From positions 1 through 20,005 of the forward strand of contig JBEEKA010000122.1 in the NCBI GenBank assembly GCA_041168985.1: a stretch of 20,005 nucleotides of DNA. Reading direction: 5' to 3'. Both the position numbers and the translations under genes were made by a program. This document shows positions 7,690 through 15,506 of the stretch, piece by piece. This DNA is from ZC4RG30 sp041168985. Lineage in GTDB: Bacteria > Pseudomonadota > Gammaproteobacteria > Steroidobacterales > Steroidobacteraceae. The notes below the pieces were generated by a model. That model did not search any database and was not told the origin of the DNA. It worked only from the letters and a program-made list of their open reading frames with translations. Position 1 is the stretch's first letter, and each line of letters begins with the position of its first letter.

Positions 7690-10359
7690 ATGAGCAAGTT
7701 CCTGCGTTTCCTGGCCGGCTTCGCCGTCCTCGCCATCGTCTCGGCCATCACGGTCGGGGGGTGGGCCTATCTCAACCAGCCGGTCGACGAAGTGCCCTGG
7801 CCCAAGGTCGTGCAGGGCTTCGCCCTGTCGCCTTACCAGGAGGGACAGGACGCGATCCAGAGCCAGCTGCCTTCCGAAGACGACATCCGCGGCGACCTGA
7901 AGCTGCTGGCCGGCAAGACGCACGCCCTCCGCACGTATTCAACGCAGGGCACGCTGTCGTCTATCGCCCGCATCGCGGCCGAGTTCGACCTTAACGTCGC
8001 GCAGGGCGCGTGGATCTCGGGCGACGCCGCGCGCAACGAAGTGGAAGTCCGGGAAGCGATCGAGCTCGTCCGCAAGAACCGCAACATCGTGCGCATGGTG
8101 ATCGGCAACGAGGCCCTGCTGAGAAACGAGATCTCGATCGAGGAACTGTCGAAGATCCTCGACCACGTCCGCGCAGAGGTGAAACGCCCGGTCAGCACGG
8201 CCGAGCCCTGGCACGTCTGGCTCGCGCATCCCGAACTGGCGAAGCACGTCGACTACATCGCCGTGCACATGCTGCCTTTCTGGGAAGGCATCTCCGTCGA
8301 GGAGTCGGTCGACTACATCGTCGACAAGATGGAGAAGCTCGAGGCGAAGTTCCCGGACAAGAAGATCGTGATCGGCGAAGTGGGCTGGCCGTCGGAAGGC
8401 CGCACGCGCGAAAACGCGGTCGCCAGCGTGCCGAACGAGGCGCTGTTCCTCCGCCGCTTCATCCATCGCGCGGAGGAAGAGGGCTACATCTATTACGTGA
8501 TGGAGGCCTTCGACCAGCCCTGGAAGTCGCAGCTGGGTGGCGCGGTCGAAGCGTATTGGGGCGTCTATGACGTCAACCGCAAGCCGAAGTTCGAGTTCAC
8601 GGACCCGATCGTCCGCGTGCCGGGCTGGCATCTCCTCGCCGGCATCTCGATCGGCATCGCCGCACTGCTGCTGATCGCGTTCTACCTGTACAGCGACACG
8701 CTGAAGACGCGCGGCCGTTTCTTTCTCGCGCTGGTCGTCTACGCGGTCGCGACGGCGACGGTTTACATCATCTACGACTACTCGCAGCAATACGTGACGC
8801 TGACCACCGTCATCGTCGGCGCGTTCCTCGTGATCGGCATGCTGGGCGTGATCGCCGTGCTGATCGCCGAAGCGCATGAATGGGCCGAGGCGCACTGGGT
8901 CAACAAGCGACTGCGCATGCTGACGCCGTCCGAAACCGCGCCCAGCTACACGCCCAAGGTGTCGGTCCATGTCCCGGCCTACAACGAGCCGCCGGACATG
9001 CTGATCGCGACCATCGACGCGCTGGCCGCGCTGGATTACCCGAATTTCGAAGTCCTCATCATCGACAACAATACGAAGGACGAGGCGGTCTGGCGCCCTG
9101 TCGAGGCGCATTGCGCGACGCTGGGCCCCCGCTTCCGCTTCTTCCACGTGTCGCCGCTCGCGGGATTCAAGGCCGGCGCGCTGAACTTCGCGCTGCGCCA
9201 CACCGCCGCGGATGCGGAAGTGGTCGCCTGCATCGACGCGGATTACCAGGTCACGCCGGACTGGCTGCGCGACCTCGTGCCGCCGTTCGCGAACCCGCGC
9301 ATGGCCATCGTGCAGGGCCCGCAGGATTACCGCGACGAGGGCGAGAATGCCTTCAAGGCAATGTGCTACGCCGAGTACCGCGGCTTCTTCCACATCGGCA
9401 TGGTCACGCGCAACGAGCGCAACGCGATCATCCAGCACGGGACGATGACCATGGTCCGCCGCGACCTGCTCGAGCGGCTGGGCGGCTGGTCCGAGTGGTG
9501 CATCACCGAGGACGCGGAACTGGGCCTGCGCGTCTTCGAGTCCGGTTACGAGGCGACCTACATCCCGGACAGTTATGGCCGCGGCCTGATGCCGGACACC
9601 TTCATCGACTTCAAGAAGCAGCGTTACCGCTGGGCTTACGGCGCCATGCAGATCATGCGCCGACACATGTCGGCCATCTGGACGAGCGACAGCGCACTGA
9701 CCGCCGGGCAGCGCTACCATTTCGCCGGGGGCTGGCTGCCGTGGATCGCCGACGGCTTCAACCTTTCGTTCAATCTCGCGGCGCTGTGCTGGTCCGCCGG
9801 CATGATCTACGCGCCGTCGAAAGTTGATCCGCCGCTGATGCTGTTCTCCTTCCTGCCGCTGGCGCTGTTCACGTTCAAGCTCGCGAAGCTCGTGCACCTT
9901 TACACGACGCGCGTCGGCGCCAACCTGCGGCAGACCTTCGCGGCGGCGCTGGCGGGCCTTGCCCTGTCGCACACGATCGGCATCGCCGTGATGAAGGGTC
10001 TGTTCACGAGCAACGAGCCTTTCTTCCGCACGCCCAAGAAGGCCGAGCCCCACGCGCTGTTCAAGGCGCTTGCGAGCGCGCGCGAGGAGACGCTGCTCAT
10101 GCTGACGCTGTGGCTGGCGGCCTGGGGCGTCGTGCGCATCCCGCAGGAGATCGGCAGCCCGGACCTCACCATGTGGGTGGCCGTGATGCTGATCCAGTCG
10201 ATCCCCTACGCGGCCTCGCTGATCATGTCGCTGGTCAGCGCCTTCCCGATCCCGGCCAACGTGCTGGGCATCTCGCCGGATGGTTACCAGTCAAGCCAGC
10301 CCGGCATCGCCACGCGTGCGCGCGTCGTGGCACCCAAGGGCAAGGCGCCGGAAGGCTGA
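7690..10359 (+). CDS. Membrane GH17-GT2 fusion, probable beta-glucan synthase/transferase
   Basis: The 889-aa product has an N-terminal membrane anchor (about 5-27) and then a GH17-like (beta-1,3-glucanase/transglycosylase) domain at about 38-305. Its two catalytic glutamates are visible: E141 in IGNEAL (acid/base) and E230 in IGEVGWPSEG (nucleophile). Membrane helices follow at about 315-334, 344-363 and 369-394. The family 2 glycosyltransferase domain (about 415-650) has DAD at 516-518, TED at 606-608 and QRYRW at 644-648, the signature of processive enzymes. Further membrane helices fill the C-terminus. Related GH17-GT2 proteins of proteobacteria make or remodel beta-1,3/1,6-glucans, such as the periplasmic cyclic glucans of the NdvB/NdvC type. 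The substrate here is inferred. The ATG at 7690 directly precedes the membrane anchor but has no Shine-Dalgarno. The next gene starts right at its stop. Confidence 0.9.
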   Translation: MSKFLRFLAGFAVLAIVSAITVGGWAYLNQPVDEVPWPKVVQGFALSPYQEGQDAIQSQLPSEDDIRGDLKLLAGKTHALRTYSTQGTLSSIARIAAEFDLNVAQGAWISGDAARNEVEVREAIELVRKNRNIVRMVIGNEALLRNEISIEELSKILDHVRAEVKRPVSTAEPWHVWLAHPELAKHVDYIAVHMLPFWEGISVEESVDYIVDKMEKLEAKFPDKKIVIGEVGWPSEGRTRENAVASVPNEALFLRRFIHRAEEEGYIYYVMEAFDQPWKSQLGGAVEAYWGVYDVNRKPKFEFTDPIVRVPGWHLLAGISIGIAALLLIAFYLYSDTLKTRGRFFLALVVYAVATATVYIIYDYSQQYVTLTTVIVGAFLVIGMLGVIAVLIAEAHEWAEAHWVNKRLRMLTPSETAPSYTPKVSVHVPAYNEPPDMLIATIDALAALDYPNFEVLIIDNNTKDEAVWRPVEAHCATLGPRFRFFHVSPLAGFKAGALNFALRHTAADAEVVACIDADYQVTPDWLRDLVPPFANPRMAIVQGPQDYRDEGENAFKAMCYAEYRGFFHIGMVTRNERNAIIQHGTMTMVRRDLLERLGGWSEWCITEDAELGLRVFESGYEATYIPDSYGRGLMPDTFIDFKKQRYRWAYGAMQIMRRHMSAIWTSDSALTAGQRYHFAGGWLPWIADGFNLSFNLAALCWSAGMIYAPSKVDPPLMLFSFLPLALFTFKLAKLVHLYTTRVGANLRQTFAAALAGLALSHTIGIAVMKGLFTSNEPFFRTPKKAEPHALFKALASAREETLLMLTLWLAAWGVVRIPQEIGSPDLTMWVAVMLIQSIPYAASLIMSLVSAFPIPANVLGISPDGYQSSQPGIATRARVVAPKGKAPEG

Positions 10360-10881
10360 GTGATCTCCCCCGCCACCGACCACCTTCCCTGGTTCCTCGA
10401 CATCGAGGCCTCGGGCTTCGGGCCCGGCAGTTACCCGATCGAGGTCGGCTTCGTCGCGCCGGACGGCCACGCGCTGTGCACCCTGATCCGGCCGGAACCC
10501 GACTGGACCCACTGGGACAGCAGCGCGGAGCAGATCCATCATGTGCGGCGCGAGCTGCTCGTGTCCCATGGACGAACTGCCGTCGAGGTCGCGGGCCTGC
10601 TGAATCGCGAGCTGGCAGGGCACGAGATCTATTCCGACTGCTGGGCGCACGACTACGTCTGGCTGGCCCGGCTGTTCGAAGCGGCCGATCGATCACCGCG
10701 CTTCCAGTTGCACGACCTGCGCGAATTGCTCGATGAGTCCGAGCAGGCCCGGTTCGACGCCACCCGGGCCGAAGTGCGGGCCCGTTCGGCGCAGCAGCGT
10801 CACCGTGCGAGCACCGATGCGCGGGTGCTGCAGATGACGGTGGCGGCGCTGCGCGGCGAGGCACTGGTCGTCAGAAGATAG
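10360..10881 (+). CDS. DEDDh-type 3'-5' exonuclease-like protein (DnaQ/RNase H fold)
   Basis: The 173-aa product has the four acidic positions and the histidine of the DEDDh exonuclease superfamily: D14 and E16 in FLDIEASGFG, D98 in CWAHDYVWL, and H148 with D153 in HRASTD (H-x4-D). This predicts metal-dependent 3'-5' nuclease activity on DNA or RNA; the substrate is unknown. It begins with GTG directly after the TGA of the glycosyltransferase gene, with GGAAGG (10350-10355) as a ribosome site, so the two are co-transcribed. It is shorter than DnaQ itself and is best called a stand-alone family member. Confidence 0.8.
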   Translation: MISPATDHLPWFLDIEASGFGPGSYPIEVGFVAPDGHALCTLIRPEPDWTHWDSSAEQIHHVRRELLVSHGRTAVEVAGLLNRELAGHEIYSDCWAHDYVWLARLFEAADRSPRFQLHDLRELLDESEQARFDATRAEVRARSAQQRHRASTDARVLQMTVAALRGEALVVRR

Positions 10882-10899
10882 TCCGCAGGAGAGATGTCC

Positions 10900-11235
10900 A
10901 TGGCAGCCCCGAGTGAAGTGAGTCCGCTTGTTCACCATGTGTTTTTCTGGCTGAAGCACCCCCAGTCGCAAGCGGACCTCCAGCGTCTGCTGGAGGGGGT
11001 GGAGACGCTGCGGGGGATCGAGACGATCCGCCAGATGTACATCGGCGTGCCCGCAGCCACCGAGAAGCGGGACGTGATCGACGACAGCTACAGTGTTTCA
11101 CTGCTGCAGATCTTCGACGACATCGCCGGGGAGAAGTACTACCAGGACCATCCTCTCCACCAGAAATTCATACAGGACTGCCATGCCCTTTGGGAAAAGG
11201 TCGTGGTGTATGACTCGGCGACGGCGCAGCGCTGA
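10900..11235 (+). CDS. Dabb (stress-responsive alpha/beta-barrel) domain protein
   Basis: The product is 111 aa. The pattern VHHVFFWLK at the start, a middle helix region (LLEGVETLRGIETI) and the ending YYQDHPLHQKFIQDC...VVVYDS match the Dabb dimeric ferredoxin-like fold. Members have varied or unknown roles, so no reaction is assigned. Two in-frame ATGs compete, at 10894 and 10900. The ribosome site AGGAGAG (10887-10893) touches the first but is 8 bases from the second, so 10900 is preferred. It follows the exonuclease gene by 18 bases and is probably the last gene of that cluster; it converges on the lipoprotein gene with a 13-base gap. Confidence 0.82.
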   Translation: MAAPSEVSPLVHHVFFWLKHPQSQADLQRLLEGVETLRGIETIRQMYIGVPAATEKRDVIDDSYSVSLLQIFDDIAGEKYYQDHPLHQKFIQDCHALWEKVVVYDSATAQR

Positions 11236-11248
11236 GAGGCCCTGACCG

Positions 11249-12955
11249 TCAGAAGCTGAACTGTCCGTTCACCGGTGTCGGCAGGTTTTCGAGATTGCGG
11301 AGCCGCGCATACCGGACGCCACCCAGGGTGGAGCCGGTGGCGGGGGCCGTCGTCATCGGCACGAAGAACGACACGCGCCCCGTCGAATCCGGGAACGGAA
11401 GGATGTTCCTCCGGCCCTTGACGTTGGTCACCGACGCGAGGGCTTGGCTGACGTCCACGAAGTGGCCTTGGCAGTCGTTGAGCAGCCAGCGGCCGCCCTT
11501 GTCGTACTCCACGATGTCGACGCAGCTGTCGCCGTTGAGGTCCATGACCTTCACGGTGCGGCTGGCGATGTCCGGAAGATAAGCCATTGCACCGAGGGCC
11601 GTGGACGACGCATCGGTAAAGCTGCGATTGCCATTGTTCAACAGGATCTGGATGCCGTGGGTGTTGTAGTGATCGGTGTAGCTGACCACGAGGTCCGGCC
11701 GGTCGTCGTTGTCCAGGTCGGCGACCTGGACGGAGAGCATCGTCAGGACCGACAGCGGCGCACCCTGGGGGTCCGGCAGTCGCAGCGACGAGCCCGTGGC
11801 CCAGCCACTGGCCGAGCCGAACATCACCCGACTTCCGGGTATCGGATCCGTCGGAAAATTCACCGCGAAGTCGCCCAGGATCAGGTCATCCCGGCCATCG
11901 CCATCCAGGTCATGGATGGCAACGCTGGTCCAGTTGCGTACCGGGATTTCGCGCGGCTGTCCCCCGATCGGCGTGTAGGTGGTGCTGTCCGTCACGAAGG
12001 ACGGCAACAGGCTGCGATCGACGACGAATTTCGCCCCGTCGAAGCGGTAGAGGAACGGCACCTCGTCGGCACATTCGCAGTGGAGGGTGTTGCTGAAAAA
12101 TACCCGCTGGCCGTTTATGACGCCGGCCGCCCCGCCATGCAGCGACGTGGCCTTCAGCTCCATGGTCGCGGCTTTCCAGGTCCCGCCCTCCGCCAGGTAC
12201 ACCGTGGTCTGGGCGCCCGGATTGCCCGTGGTGTCGGGACCGAGATCCGGGATGACGATGTCCTCTTTCCCATCGTCGTTGAAGTCGAATACCACCGGCC
12301 AGCTTGCTGCGATATAGGTGGGTCGGCCGGCTGGAAACAGGCTGGCGCCGTCGGACTGCGTGGTCCCGCCCAGGATCACGTTGACGCGCTGGGTCTTGAA
12401 CCAGGACACCGGCAGGCTGCCATCGTTGGTCCCGCCGCTGTTCGGGAACTCTCCGCCGACGATCAGGGAATCCTGGATACCGTCGCCATTCAGGTCGATG
12501 TAATTGATCGCATGATCAACGCGAACGGTGTCCTCGTTGGAGTTGCTGATGCTTACCCCGGCATCCTCGTACACGTAGTAGTCGCTGGCGACGCGCGCGC
12601 GCACCGTCAGCGTGGCCGTGGAACTGGTGGACTGACCGCCCGCCGAGGCGCAGTTCAGGGTGAACTGGTAGGTGCCCGCCGTGGTGCGCGAAAGGGATTC
12701 GCTTCCCGTCGCGGACTTCGCGCCGGTCCAGTCGCCTGACGCCGTGCAGCTGGACGCAGTGCTCGTCCAGTTCAGTGTCACGGCATCGCGTACTTTCGCC
12801 GACGCGCTGCTGAGCGTCAGCGTCAACGAAGGGCCCGACGGCGCCGGGCTCCCGCCACCGCTGTCGCTGCCGCCGCCGCCCCCACAGGCCACCAGCAGCG
12901 TGGCGGCGGCCACGGGCCAGCCCAGGATGCCTTTGTGGACGGTTGACCTGACCAT
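11249..12955 (-). CDS. FG-GAP/VCBS-repeat lipoprotein with Ig-like domain
   Basis: The 568-aa product is probably on the cell surface or in the periplasm. Residues 1-24 are a lipoprotein signal with lipobox LVAC, C24 being the lipidated cysteine. A Gly/Ser/Pro linker follows (25-42), then an Ig-like/PKD-like beta domain (about 43-119). The remainder carries calcium-binding-loop repeats typical of FG-GAP/VCBS beta-propellers: DLNGDG (154), DFNDDG (224), DLDGDG (349), DLDNDD (413) and DLNGDS (472). Such proteins often mediate adhesion or recognition; the ligand is unknown. The start at 12955 is chosen over an upstream one at 12994 because AAGGAGG (12960-12966) sits just before it and the signal peptide then begins MVRST. 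The LuxR-family gene lies directly upstream. Confidence 0.88.
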   Translation of the reverse strand: MVRSTVHKGILGWPVAAATLLVACGGGGGSDSGGGSPAPSGPSLTLTLSSASAKVRDAVTLNWTSTASSCTASGDWTGAKSATGSESLSRTTAGTYQFTLNCASAGGQSTSSTATLTVRARVASDYYVYEDAGVSISNSNEDTVRVDHAINYIDLNGDGIQDSLIVGGEFPNSGGTNDGSLPVSWFKTQRVNVILGGTTQSDGASLFPAGRPTYIAASWPVVFDFNDDGKEDIVIPDLGPDTTGNPGAQTTVYLAEGGTWKAATMELKATSLHGGAAGVINGQRVFFSNTLHCECADEVPFLYRFDGAKFVVDRSLLPSFVTDSTTYTPIGGQPREIPVRNWTSVAIHDLDGDGRDDLILGDFAVNFPTDPIPGSRVMFGSASGWATGSSLRLPDPQGAPLSVLTMLSVQVADLDNDDRPDLVVSYTDHYNTHGIQILLNNGNRSFTDASSTALGAMAYLPDIASRTVKVMDLNGDSCVDIVEYDKGGRWLLNDCQGHFVDVSQALASVTNVKGRRNILPFPDSTGRVSFFVPMTTAPATGSTLGGVRYARLRNLENLPTPVNGQFSF

Positions 12956-12959
12956 GCCC

Positions 12960-12966
12960 CCTCCTT
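12960..12966 (-). promoter_or_regulatory. Ribosome binding site of the FG-GAP lipoprotein
   Basis: AAGGAGG on the minus strand, 4 bases before the ATG at 12955. It decides the start codon against the longer frame beginning at 12994. Confidence 0.75.
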
Positions 12967-13018
12967 GCGCGCACGGCGATTTGCCTGCCTGCAAGGTAGA
13001 GCGTCACGACAAGGCCCA

Positions 13019-13038
13019 CCTCCCCCATATGGGTGAGG
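13019..13038 (-). promoter_or_regulatory. 20-base palindrome, candidate operator before the lipoprotein gene
   Basis: CCTCCCCCATATGGGTGAGG is symmetric around CATATG with only one mismatched pair (18 of 20 positions). It lies 64 bases upstream of the lipoprotein start and just past the stop of the LuxR-family gene. Its length and position fit a dimeric regulator site such as those bound by LuxR-type proteins. The sequence is not a classical lux box. Binding is inferred only. Confidence 0.45.
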
Positions 13039-13053
13039 CGCCGCAGGGCAGGC

Positions 13054-14184
13054 TCAGGTACCGATGGGCGGGACGAGGGTATGGATCCGGGCCGCCAATG
13101 CCGTTTTGCCAGGCACATCCACCTTGTCGTAGATGCTCTTGAGGTGGGTGCGGACCGTGTTCACCGAATTGCCGAGTGCGAGCGCCACCTGCTCGGGGGC
13201 GTCGCCCAGGGCGACGGCATAGGCGACCTTGGCTTCCATCGCGGTCAGGTCGAACAGCGTGCGGAGGATCTCCACGGCGACGGGCTGTTGCTCGTCGCGT
13301 CGCGCGATGAATATCGCGGCATACCCGGGGCCCAGGTCTGCCCGCAGATCGCTGCCGCGGATCGGCAGCACGTAGGCCGCTGCGCGCTCACCGGACAGGC
13401 TCGCGAGGGGAACGCCGATGCCGGCAATGCCGATCGCCGTGTCTCCCCTGACCGCCCGGGAGATGGCGTCATCAAGGCCAGTTCCCGTGATATCCCTGCG
13501 CGTCGCTTCCAGCCCGGCCCCTGCCGCCCGCAGCAGATCGCCCGACGACAGCAGCGCATCGGCCATGGCATTGGAATAGACGACGCGCGCATCGCCCGCG
13601 ACGATGAAGACGGCGCAGCTCAGCGAGTCCAGCACCCTGCGATAGAGCGTCAGGGCCAGGTTGGCCTTGTCCACCAGATCGTTGATGGCCATCGCGCGCC
13701 GGATGTGCGGACTGATCTGCGTGGCGATTTCGCACTCGTGCTTGCCGACAAGGGGCCTTCCCTCCCGCGTAGTCATCGTCAGGACGCCACGCACCTGCCT
13801 GCGGTCGACGAACAGGAGGTTGAGGCAATCCCGCAGGCCCTGCGGGCGGACCCAGTTCTGGTAGAAACCGGTCCTTTGGAATTCCGCTTCGTTCATCTGC
13901 GACATCTGCGTCCAGGGCTGATCGATGCCGCCTCGCATGAGCCGATCGAAATGCGGGATTTCCTGCAGCATCCCTTCCATGCCGGCAAACCATTTCGGAT
14001 CCCACGTACTGTGGCGCCATTTGAAGCGCATCATCGGATTGCCATGGCTGTCGCAACTGGACGCATCGATGAAGCCGGCCATGACGTACGCGCATCCCGC
14101 CATGTCGCGCAGCCGATTCAAGGTTTCCGGCCATTTCTCCGGGTTGGCCGCGCAGTCATAGACGTCGCCGATCAAGTTCTGCAT
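13054..14184 (-). CDS. LuxR-family transcriptional regulator with PAS-like domain
   Basis: The 376-aa product is a DNA-binding regulator of unknown signal. The N-terminal part (about 1-170) starts with the IGDVYDCAANPEKWPETL pattern common to a group of proteobacterial LuxR-type regulators. Residues about 178-296 look like a PAS-type sensor (VLDSLSCAVFIV...VVYSNAMADALL). The C-terminal LuxR/GerE helix-turn-helix is at 311-370, with LTAMEAKVAYAVALGDAPEQVALAL and NSVNTVRTHLKSIYDK. There is no response-regulator receiver domain. The ATG at 14184 has GAGGA (14192-14196) 7 bases upstream and is preferred over a GTG at 14220. The FG-GAP lipoprotein gene follows after 98 bases and is the most obvious local target. 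Confidence 0.88.
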   Translation of the reverse strand: MQNLIGDVYDCAANPEKWPETLNRLRDMAGCAYVMAGFIDASSCDSHGNPMMRFKWRHSTWDPKWFAGMEGMLQEIPHFDRLMRGGIDQPWTQMSQMNEAEFQRTGFYQNWVRPQGLRDCLNLLFVDRRQVRGVLTMTTREGRPLVGKHECEIATQISPHIRRAMAINDLVDKANLALTLYRRVLDSLSCAVFIVAGDARVVYSNAMADALLSSGDLLRAAGAGLEATRRDITGTGLDDAISRAVRGDTAIGIAGIGVPLASLSGERAAAYVLPIRGSDLRADLGPGYAAIFIARRDEQQPVAVEILRTLFDLTAMEAKVAYAVALGDAPEQVALALGNSVNTVRTHLKSIYDKVDVPGKTALAARIHTLVPPIGT

Positions 14185-14229
14185 CGAACCGTCCTCTGTT
14201 CGCAATCCGTTGCACGACACGGCCAGGTT

Positions 14230-15006
14230 TCAGCGCGGCTCGGGTCGACCGGCAGCGTATCGCGTGTGTTTGGCTCTCAGTCGCGTCAGCAAGTCGGGCC
14301 AGAACTGCTCCCGGAACTTCGCCGCCGCGATCTTTGCAACCGGCACCGCGTCGATAACCTCGACGCTGTATTTAAACGCGGTACGCGATAGCCACGGATC
14401 AAGCACTAGCTTCCGGATCCTCTTTATCGCCTGAAAGACGCGTTTCTTGTCTCCGTCAGCGAGCCTGTCTTCGAGAAATGCGCGGACGACATCGACCGCG
14501 AGTCGTGTCTGGGCGATTCCGATTTCGTTCTGCTTCGCCGGCAGTTGGCGCAAATTCTGCAATCGACTTTCGAGCACATCGAGCGGATGCAGCACGCGAA
14601 CCCAGACGTCAGGATCGACCTCCACTTCGACCGCACGCCTCGTGACAGCTGGAATGTCGAGCCCCACGATTCCGGACAGGAAGTCGATCTGCTTCAGGCC
14701 TCTGCCCGGCAGCACCTCATAGACCTTGGCGGTTTGGCCGCTCAGGTCATCAAGGGAGGCTGCGTGGAGTTTCCAGGGTTCCCCGAGCCCCTGCAGGAGC
14801 AACTCTGCGACTTTCGCAGTGCCGACGAAGTCGACGTCCATGGTGATCGATTCCGAGAGTACGCCTGGTGGTCGAACCTCGTAATACAGGGCCCAAAAAG
14901 CCAGCGATTGGCCGCCTACCAAAAGCGCACGGGTGCCGCAGACGCTCAGGATTCGCGCAATCTCTTCGGGCGTCAGAGCTACTTCCCGTAGCTCGCCGCC
15001 GTTCAT
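14230..15006 (-). CDS. Nucleotidyltransferase-fold protein, putative toxin paired with RelB-like antitoxin
   Basis: The product is 258 aa. It has the nucleotidyltransferase signature in full: GGQS at 31-34, D57 and D59 in TMDVDF, and a third carboxylate D108 in KQIDFL. These residues bind the metal and nucleotide in the Pol-beta-like superfamily, which includes MNT and AbiEii toxins. The C-terminal half is helical and basic, without the usual AbiEii lysine-rich motif. Its ATG overlaps the stop of the RelB-like gene by 4 bases (15003-15006), so the two are translationally coupled in antitoxin-first order. The role as toxin is inferred from fold and context; an antibiotic- or tRNA-modifying enzyme is the main alternative. 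GC content looks lower than in the atp genes, suggesting acquisition. Confidence 0.72.
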   Translation of the reverse strand: MNGGELREVALTPEEIARILSVCGTRALLVGGQSLAFWALYYEVRPPGVLSESITMDVDFVGTAKVAELLLQGLGEPWKLHAASLDDLSGQTAKVYEVLPGRGLKQIDFLSGIVGLDIPAVTRRAVEVEVDPDVWVRVLHPLDVLESRLQNLRQLPAKQNEIGIAQTRLAVDVVRAFLEDRLADGDKKRVFQAIKRIRKLVLDPWLSRTAFKYSVEVIDAVPVAKIAAAKFREQFWPDLLTRLRAKHTRYAAGRPEPR

Positions 15007-15329
15007 TCGAGACTCGCGTCAGGCCATTTGATGCGCGCGGCACGCGCCTTGTCGGGACGGATCAGGAACATCTCCCCACCACTGACGTCTTCGGATGCGG
15101 CAATCTGCCGATCGCGATCCTGCGACTCCCGCTTGAGCCGCGCGAGCTCGGCGGCTGAAAGCCCGGGGGCCGGACCCTGGATGGGAAAGGGAATCCCGTT
15201 CTGCGCGACCACCTGTTTCAGGAAGAGGCGCAAGGCGTCCGAAACCTCGAGGCCGCAGGCTGCCAGCACCTCGGAGGCGCGCGCCTTGAGGTCGGCGTCG
15301 ATACGGGCCCGGATCACGGCGTCCTTCAT
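15003..15329 (-). CDS. RelB/DinJ-family antitoxin
   Basis: The product is 108 aa. Residues 1-50 match the ribbon-helix-helix DNA-binding and dimerisation domain of DinJ/RelB: VIRARIDADLKARASEVLAACGLEVSDALRLFLKQVV, then the family-typical GIPFPI. The C-terminal half (about 57-108) is charged and ends GGEMFLIRPDKARAARIKW, unlike the toxin-binding tail of DinJ; it may be fitted to a different partner. That partner is probably the overlapping nucleotidyltransferase-fold gene. Proteins of this family usually repress their own operon. No Shine-Dalgarno precedes the ATG. A degraded relative of its 3' half occurs at 17841-17958. Confidence 0.85.
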   Translation of the reverse strand: MKDAVIRARIDADLKARASEVLAACGLEVSDALRLFLKQVVAQNGIPFPIQGPAPGLSAAELARLKRESQDRDRQIAASEDVSGGEMFLIRPDKARAARIKWPDASLE

Positions 15330-15337
15330 GGGGCCAC

Positions 15338-15348
15338 ATTGTAGCTAC
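15338..15348 (-). promoter_or_regulatory. Possible promoter/operator of the relB-like gene
   Basis: On the minus strand TACAAT (15338-15343) is a good -10 element and overlaps the perfect 8-base palindrome GTAGCTAC (15341-15348). Transcription would start within about 2-4 bases of the ATG at 15329, implying a leaderless mRNA, which agrees with the missing ribosome site. No clear -35 is seen. The palindrome could be where the antitoxin binds. Confidence 0.4.
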
Positions 15349-15404
15349 GTTTTTAATAGACTGCTAGTCGAGAACTCCAGCCAGCACCCACAAGGAAACG
15401 CTGC

Positions 15405-15500
15405 TTACGCCACCAACCCTGCAAGAAACCTGGCGAACGGCTTGATGTCCCCTTCCACCCTCGCCCTTTCCAGGGCGACCATGTAGTCCGCGTGACGCGC
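15405..15500 (-). pseudogene. Fic-family protein, C-terminal remnant
   Basis: A 31-codon open stretch ending in TAA reads ARHADYMVALERARVEGDI followed by KPFARFLAGLVA. The pattern DYxxALExAxVxGDIxPFxxFLAxLV is what I recall of the tail of Fic (AMP-transferase/toxin) proteins. The catalytic HPFxxGNG region is absent. The upstream side is cut a few bases before the IS3 remnant that begins near 15507, so an insertion probably destroyed the gene. Identification is from a short segment only. Confidence 0.45.
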
Positions 15501-15506
15501 TCCCCC

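Noticed and set aside
7939..10053. 704-codon minus-strand open frame opposite the GH17-GT2 gene
   Set aside because: Biased composition (Arg, Asp, His, Val) and no recognisable domain; the plus-strand protein has complete catalytic motifs.
11093..11101. GTGTTTCAC resembling one arm of a parS site (TGTTTCACGTGAAACA)
   Set aside because: Only one half is present; the following bases (TGCTGCAG) do not complete the palindrome and the site lies inside the Dabb gene.
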